A stretch of DNA of 64,000 nucleotides from NCBI GenBank assembly GCA_902775975.1, contig CACYOC010000008.1:1-64000 (forward strand). The letters run 5' to 3'. The position numbers and the translations under genes were made by a program. Below are positions 60,123 to 64,000 of the stretch, in pieces (the first letter of the stretch is position 1; the number at the start of each line of letters is the position of its first letter). The notes under the pieces were generated by a model. That model searched no databases and had not been told where the DNA came from. It was given only the letters and a program-made list of their open reading frames with translations. This stretch comes from an uncultured Bacteroidales bacterium. GTDB lineage: Bacteria; Bacteroidota; Bacteroidia; Bacteroidales; Bacteroidaceae.

Positions 60123-62342
60123 ATGATGGAGACATTAAGATTTCAGGTTGTCGGCGAAGCCTTCAAGAAGAAGCCGCTCGACGTAAAAACACCCAGTGAG
60201 AGACCCGCGCAGTATTTTGGTTGCAAGGTCTTCAATCGTGAGAAGATGTACAAGTACCTGTCAAAGGATGTCTATGAGAAGATGATTGACGTCATGGACA
60301 ATGGTACACGACTTGACCGTGAGGTGGCAGATGCTGTTGCTGCCGGCATGAAGCAATGGGCAGTGGAGAACGGCGTGACACACTACACCCACTGGTTCCA
60401 ACCCTTGACCGAGGGTACTGCCGAGAAGCACGACTCGTTCATCGAGCATGATGGCAAGGGAGGTATGGTTGAGGAGTTCAGTGGCAAGCTGCTTGTACAG
60501 CAGGAACCGGACGCCTCGTCGTTCCCCAGTGGTGGCATACGCTCTACTTTCGAGGCACGAGGCTATTCGGCCTGGGATCCCACCAGCCCTGTGTTCATCA
60601 TTGACGATACCCTGTGCATTCCCACCGTATTCATCTCCTATACTGGAGAGGCACTCGACTACAAGGCTCCGCTGCTGCGTGCCCTGCATGCCGTCAACGT
60701 GGCAGCTACGGAGGTGTGCCACTACTTTGACCCTTCGGTGAAGAAAGTAACGTCAAACCTTGGCTGGGAACAGGAGTATTTCCTTGTCGATGAAGGACTT
60801 TACTCAGCGCGTCCTGACCTGCTGCTCACCGGTCGCACGCTGATGGGTCACGACTCGGCCAAGAACCAGCAGATGGATGACCATTATTTCGGCTCTATCC
60901 CCGAACGTGTAGCAGCTTTCATGCGTGAACTGGAAATTGTTGCCCTTGAACTCGGTATTCCCTGCAAGACACGCCATAACGAGGTGGCACCGAACCAGTT
61001 TGAACTGGCTCCCATCTTCGAGGAGACGAACCTGGCGGTCGATCACAACATGCTGCTCATGTCGCTGATGAAGCGAGTGGCCCGCAAGCACGGTTTCCGT
61101 GTGCTGCTCCACGAAAAGCCTTTCGCGGGCATCAACGGCTCGGGCAAGCACAACAACTGGTCGCTATCGACCGATAACGGTGTACTGCTCCATGCCCCTG
61201 GCAAGACGCCAGAGCAGAACCTGCGCTTCGCCACCTTCATCGTAGAGACGCTGATGGGTGTCTATCGCCACAACGGACTGCTGAAGGCCAGCATCATGAG
61301 CGCCACTAACGCCCATCGCTTAGGAGCCAACGAGGCACCGCCCGCCATCATCAGCTCGTTCCTTGGCAAACAAGTCAGCGAACTGCTCGACCACATCGAG
61401 AAGGCCGATGTCAGCGACATCCTTGCCATGGCTGGCAAGCAGGAGTTGAAGATGGACATTCCGGAGATTCCCGAACTCTTTATCGACAATACCGACCGCA
61501 ACCGCACGTCGCCCTTCGCCTTCACCGGCAACCGCTTCGAGTTCCGTGCCGTGGGTTCAGAGGCCAACTGTGCCTCGGCCATGATAACCCTCAACAGTGC
61601 CGTAGCAGAGGCACTCGTCAATTTTAAGGAACGTGTGGATGCGCGTATTCCTGAGTTGGAGACGAAACTGAAAGGCACAGGTCACTCTGCCGTTTACCAC
61701 GCTATTATCGAAGTGCTGCGCGAAGACATCAAGACCTGCAAACCTATCCGTTTCGACGGCAACGGCTATTCAGACGAGTGGGTAACAGAGGCTGCCAAGC
61801 GCGGGTTGGACGTCGAGAAGTCGTGCCCGAAAATCTTTGAGCGTTATCTCGACGATAGCAGCATCAAGATGTTTGAGAGCCTCGGCGTGATGACCAAGAA
61901 AGAACTCGAGGCCCGCAACGAGGTGAAGTGGGAAACCTATACGAAGAAGATTCAGATTGAGGCTCGCGTGTTGGGTGACCTCTCGATGAACCACATCATT
62001 CCTGTTGCCACCCGCTATCAGACGCAGTTGCTCCAGAACATCAGCAATATGGCTGTGGTCTTCCCCATCGAGACTGCCGACAAGCTGTCTGCCCGTAATA
62101 AGAATATTATTCAGGAGATTGCCGAGCGCACCAGCACCATAGAGAAGGGAGTGGAAGACTTGGTGAATGCACGCAAACTCGCCAACAAGATTGAGGACGA
62201 ACATCAGAAGGCCATAGCCTATCACGATAGCGTTGAGCCGAAACTCGACGACATCCGCTATCAGATTGACAAGTTGGAATTGATTGTCGATGACTCCCTT
62301 TGGCCGCTGCCCAAGTATCGTGAGTTGCTGTTCATCAGATAG
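60123..62342 (+). CDS. glnN: glutamine synthetase type III
   Basis: A 739-residue GSIII, about the usual 730, forming glutamine from glutamate and ammonia. GSIII marks are TRLDREVADAVAAGMKQWAVENGVTHYTHWFQP, KHDSFIEHDGKGGMVEEFSGK, KVTSNLGWEQEYFLVDEGL, RHNEVAPNQFELAPIFEETNLAVDHN, and GINGSGKHNNWSL in the ATP/glutamate site. The C-terminal helical extension (ISNMAVVFPIETADKLSARNKNII) is specific to type III. Two adjacent ATGs (60123, 60126) can serve as start. Last gene of the rightward nitrogen run. Confidence 0.96.
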   Translation: MMETLRFQVVGEAFKKKPLDVKTPSERPAQYFGCKVFNREKMYKYLSKDVYEKMIDVMDNGTRLDREVADAVAAGMKQWAVENGVTHYTHWFQPLTEGTAEKHDSFIEHDGKGGMVEEFSGKLLVQQEPDASSFPSGGIRSTFEARGYSAWDPTSPVFIIDDTLCIPTVFISYTGEALDYKAPLLRALHAVNVAATEVCHYFDPSVKKVTSNLGWEQEYFLVDEGLYSARPDLLLTGRTLMGHDSAKNQQMDDHYFGSIPERVAAFMRELEIVALELGIPCKTRHNEVAPNQFELAPIFEETNLAVDHNMLLMSLMKRVARKHGFRVLLHEKPFAGINGSGKHNNWSLSTDNGVLLHAPGKTPEQNLRFATFIVETLMGVYRHNGLLKASIMSATNAHRLGANEAPPAIISSFLGKQVSELLDHIEKADVSDILAMAGKQELKMDIPEIPELFIDNTDRNRTSPFAFTGNRFEFRAVGSEANCASAMITLNSAVAEALVNFKERVDARIPELETKLKGTGHSAVYHAIIEVLREDIKTCKPIRFDGNGYSDEWVTEAAKRGLDVEKSCPKIFERYLDDSSIKMFESLGVMTKKELEARNEVKWETYTKKIQIEARVLGDLSMNHIIPVATRYQTQLLQNISNMAVVFPIETADKLSARNKNIIQEIAERTSTIEKGVEDLVNARKLANKIEDEHQKAIAYHDSVEPKLDDIRYQIDKLELIVDDSLWPLPKYRELLFIR

Positions 62343-62376
62343 GCTCCGGAGACTCACTGATAATGAGACAGTTGAC

Positions 62377-62752
62377 GAAAGTACGTTTCGACGCCCGCAA
62401 AGTGCCGTTTCGAAGGCTGCGAAGTGCCGTTTTGACGCCTGCAAAGTGCCGTTTCGAAGGCTGCGAAGTGCCGTTTCGTCGCCCGCGAAAGTACGGTTCG
62501 TTCGCCGATTCCAGGTGGGCTTGAAAATGAATATAGTCCTTTCGACCAGCGAGCATAGTCCTCACGACCAGCGAGCATAGTCCTCACGACCAGCGAGCAT
62601 AGTCCTCACACATAGAGTGTATAGTCCTCTCACCTCGAGAGGACTATATTCTTTCACCGAAAGTATAGTATTTATCTGCAGAAAGTATAGTATTTATCTG
62701 CAGAAAGTATAGTATTTGTCTGCAGAAAGTATATGACTTATAGTCTTAATCT
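62377..62752 (+). repeat. long 22-nt phased tandem array
   Basis: About 17 consecutive units repeat every 22 nt (rarely 21 or 23). The first six share AAAGTGCCGTTTCG (62378-62509). After a linker unit, five start ATAGTCCT (62533, 62555, 62577, 62599, 62621). After one more variable unit, three start ATAGTATT (62665, 62687, 62709). The 22-nt register carries across the change of unit. Most units enclose a short palindrome, for example TCGACCAGCGA or CTTTCACCGAAAG. The first part matches 20423-20590 in opposite orientation. No coding function. Confidence 0.75.
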
Positions 62753-62780
62753 TTAATCTTTAATTTTTCATCTTTCATCT

Positions 62781-63014
62781 AAATCATCCTCCCATCGTAC
62801 CATAGGAGCCTCAAACCCCGATGCACAAAGGGCTGAACCGTGGGAGGATGAAACGCTTCATCCTCCCATCATCCTCCCATTTTTGCTTCTCATCCTCCGA
62901 CTATTTTGAGGTGTATGGGAGGTTCATGGGAGGATGACCGTCGCCATCCTCCTATGCTCAATCGCCCTGTACATCGGCATTCCAGCCATTTATGGTACGA
63001 TGGGAGGATGATTT
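62781..63014. mobile_element. MITE-like element with 24-bp terminal inverted repeats
   Basis: The ends 62781-62804 and 62991-63014 are perfect inverse copies (AAATCATCCTCCCATCGTAC on the left); weaker complementarity extends to about 58 bp. Inside are further ATGGGAGGATGA units in both directions. The core CGCCCTGTACATCGGCATT (62963-62981) is shared with 20271-20289. The element is 234 bp long with no gene. A right-end-like copy lies at 63838-63908. No transposase is nearby and I see no clear target duplication. Confidence 0.55.
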
Positions 63015-63035
63015 GCAAATTCCGTTGGAAATAAT

Positions 63036-63100
63036 ATAGTCCTTTCGTTGTGCGAATATAGTTATCTTGGTCTTCGAGTATGGTCTTCTAATAAACTTTC
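63036..63100 (+). repeat. three further 22-nt units
   Basis: ATAGTCCTTTCG at 63036, ATAGTTATCTTGG at 63058 and ATGGTCTTCT at 63080 keep the 22-nt spacing of the array at 62377 and end just before the operator at 63109. Confidence 0.6.
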
Positions 63101-63108
63101 TTAAAGGA

Positions 63109-63161
63109 TTACACATTTTGTGTTACACATTTTGTGTAATCAAAAAAAGTTCGTATATTTG
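63109..63161 (+). promoter_or_regulatory. tandem palindromic operator and promoter
   Basis: TTACACATTTTGTG occurs twice in tandem (63109-63122, 63123-63136), and the second copy completes a palindrome TTACACA-TTT-TGTGTAA (63123-63139). Fourteen bases on is the -7 box TATATTTG (63154-63161); the TTTTG of the palindrome lies at the -33 position. Same layout as 1851-1906 and 18426-18483 with unrelated sequence. Confidence 0.7.
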
Positions 63162-63182
63162 TAGTCGAAAAGCAAATTAATA

Positions 63183-63425
63183 ATGTTATGGATAATCCCG
63201 GACAAGCAATGGGACTATCTCATCGCTATTGCAAAAGAAGAAAGTGTACAACAAATCACAGCTTCTGCATTCTTAAAACGCCACAAGATAGGCACCCCCT
63301 CCGTTTCTCGCCGACTGGCTGATGCCTTATGCGAAAAGGGATTGCTCAATGATGACAGCACCCTCGATGGTACGCTGTATAGCCTCAGTGATGTCTTCCT
63401 TTCACATTGGATGGAACGGTTGTAA
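63183..63425 (+). CDS. stand-alone winged-helix part of an AAA ATPase
   Basis: An 80-residue protein that aligns over its whole length with the last 70 residues of the ATPase at 18512. Compare DKQWDYLIAIAKEES...SVSRRLADALCEKGLLNDD...LYSLSDVFLSHWM here with KQKRLLLALAHTET...AVQRSLSALQEKDILTS...YIIYDYFLNLWL there. The P-loop part is gone, but a start codon, a promoter and an operator stand in front, as if a deletion had joined the gene start to its last domain. It could be a remnant, or still act as a small DNA-binding regulator. A terminator follows. Confidence 0.65.
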   Translation: MLWIIPDKQWDYLIAIAKEESVQQITASAFLKRHKIGTPSVSRRLADALCEKGLLNDDSTLDGTLYSLSDVFLSHWMERL

Positions 63426-63433
63426 ATCAATAA

Positions 63434-63471
63434 AGCACCTCCGACGAACCGTTGTAGTTCTCCGAGGTGCT
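63434..63471. terminator. bidirectional terminator, copy 1
   Basis: AGCACCTC (63434-63441) pairs with GAGGTGCT (63464-63471); an inner GAAC/GTTC pairing extends the stem. It lies between convergent units. A cleaner copy with an 11-bp stem is at 63936-63973. Confidence 0.75.
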
Positions 63472-63525
63472 GATTTGTTCAGTTAATGGTCATTTATATG
63501 TAAAACAGTATCTGTCCCAGCGGTT

Positions 63526-63588
63526 CTACGACTGTAGCAATGCCGTCAACTGGGTGGGCGATGTGTAGGTCTTTGAATAATGTGCCAT
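63526..63588 (-). pseudogene. N-terminal remnant of an Abi_2 family gene
   Basis: A 20-residue frame MAHYSKTYTSPTQLTALLQS followed by TAG. Abi_2 (AbiD/AbiF) proteins start in just this way (Met-x-x-Tyr-x-Lys-x-Tyr/Phe-x-x-x-x-x-Gln-x-x-x-Leu-Leu) and then continue with Arg-Gly-Leu. Here a stop falls at that point and nothing of the remaining 250-300 residues is found. A promoter (63659-63652) and a structured leader (63603-63640) still precede it. The rating rests on a short match. Confidence 0.5.
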
Positions 63589-63602
63589 AAGAAAATAAAA
63601 CG

Positions 63603-63640
63603 ACCCGCCGATTTAAGCATTGTGAAGAGGCTTGGCGGGT
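63603..63640 (-). ncRNA. stem-loop leader of the Abi_2 remnant
   Basis: ACCCGCC (63603-63609) pairs with GGCGGGT (63634-63640), with a second AAGC/GCTT pairing inside. It lies just downstream of the promoter and 15 nt upstream of the remnant ATG. AbiF-type systems are known to have a structured RNA near the gene; whether this hairpin is one is inference. Confidence 0.4.
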
Positions 63641-63651
63641 TCTCGTGGGTG

Positions 63652-63659
63652 CAAAGATA
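63652..63659 (-). promoter_or_regulatory. -7 box of the Abi_2 remnant
   Basis: TATCTTTG on the minus strand, about 12 nt before the stem-loop at 63640. Confidence 0.6.
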
Positions 63660-63689
63660 GTGCATTTTATTGAATCGACCAAACTTTTT

Positions 63690-64000
63690 GATGGGAAATT
63701 GTTTTTTGAGCGTCGATTTTGTTGTTTTTCTATCTCTTATGAAAGGGCTGTGTTTTCATTTGCGGGCTCTTAGCATGCAGTACACGCCGAGGATGATAAA
63801 CGGGATGCATGGGAGGATGATGGTAGGATGACCGCCACCATCCTCCTACGCTTCAGCCCTTTATACATCGGCATTTGAGCCTCCTATGGTACGATGGGAG
63901 GATGATTTTCAAATTCCGTTGGAAATATAATCAAAAACACCTCGGACAAACCGTCATGATTCTCCGAGGTGTTGATGATTCAGTTAATGGTCATTTATAT
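63690..64000. repeat. second, partial copy of the terminal region
   Basis: No gene is seen. 63838-63930 repeats the right half of the MITE-like element and the bases after it (TATGGTACGATGGGAGGATG, then CAAATTCCGTTGGAAATA). 63936-63973 is a perfect terminator hairpin like the one at 63434. The last 22 bases equal 63478-63499. The window therefore ends inside a repeated module. Confidence 0.65.

Noticed and set aside
62377..62752. Possible CRISPR array
   Set aside because: The period is 22 nt with no unique spacers between identical repeats, unit types change along the array, and no cas genes are present.
63494..63682. 62-codon minus-strand frame
   Set aside because: It runs through the promoter and stem-loop of the Abi_2 remnant and starts upstream of the -7 box, so it would not be transcribed whole.
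1..64000. tRNA or rRNA genes
   Set aside because: I found no clover-leaf with a GTTCnAnnC T-arm and no rRNA sequence; a tRNA scan would settle this.

Overview
The window looks like a chromosome segment of a Prevotella-type Bacteroidales (Prevotella, Segatella or Xylanibacter kind). Promoters carry the Bacteroidota -7 box TAnnTTTG (often TACCTTTG or TATCTTTG) in place of an E. coli -10. Gene order (DUF1599, BT_3928-like, tpiA, SPOR, folE; ftsX, DUF3098, uppP, truB, queA, folK) and bifunctional enzymes (FKP, MurF-Alr) are typical of the order. Secreted proteins end in the YNLxGQRV...KGxYIVNGxK type of C-terminus. I found no rRNA, tRNA, complete transposase, integrase, phage structural gene or cas gene.

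Layout. 1-1930: decayed accessory DNA, with the tail of a probable HU-like gene, a shortened smalltalk peptide gene, an amidase gene with an internal deletion, a Fic protein, and a control region with no gene behind it. 1928-18307: core genes for queuosine (queC, queA), a TonB-dependent receptor, cca, tpiA, folE, a radical SAM protein, the ftsX-uppP-truB-queA-folK run, and a GH28 pectinase. 18426-29535: an accessory island of lower GC with an AAA ATPase behind a palindromic operator, four antitoxin-like operons driven by near-identical promoter blocks, a 22-nt tandem array, and two copies of a unit made of a large secreted Ig-like protein plus a small acidic peptide. 29946-40890: rpsO, yfhO, FKP, GSCFA, murF-alr and a hexuronate-type transporter. 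40960-62342: a nitrogen cluster, with glnK, amt, porin, pyrG, purF-like, carA/carB-half and asnB leftward and gltB, gltD, dapF, dapL and type III glutamine synthetase rightward from one divergent region. 62343-64000: non-coding arrays, a MITE-like element, a remnant of an AAA ATPase with its operator, and a remnant of an Abi_2 gene.

Two themes stand out. First, short repeat sequences of several families sit in frame inside many housekeeping genes (TonB receptor, cca, folK, yfhO, FKP, GSCFA, murF-alr, carA/carB, pyrG, gltB, gltD, dapF) as well as between genes; this recalls Rickettsia palindromic elements. One family often occurs as an inverted pair within a gene, and one pair forms the joint that fuses carA to carB. 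Second, three separate loci share one control layout: a palindrome whose right arm holds the -33 TTTG and which ends 13-14 nt before a perfect -7 box. One precedes an intact AAA ATPase, one precedes only the C-terminal winged-helix part of such an ATPase, and one precedes nothing. This suggests a family of self-regulated ATPase modules at different stages of loss.
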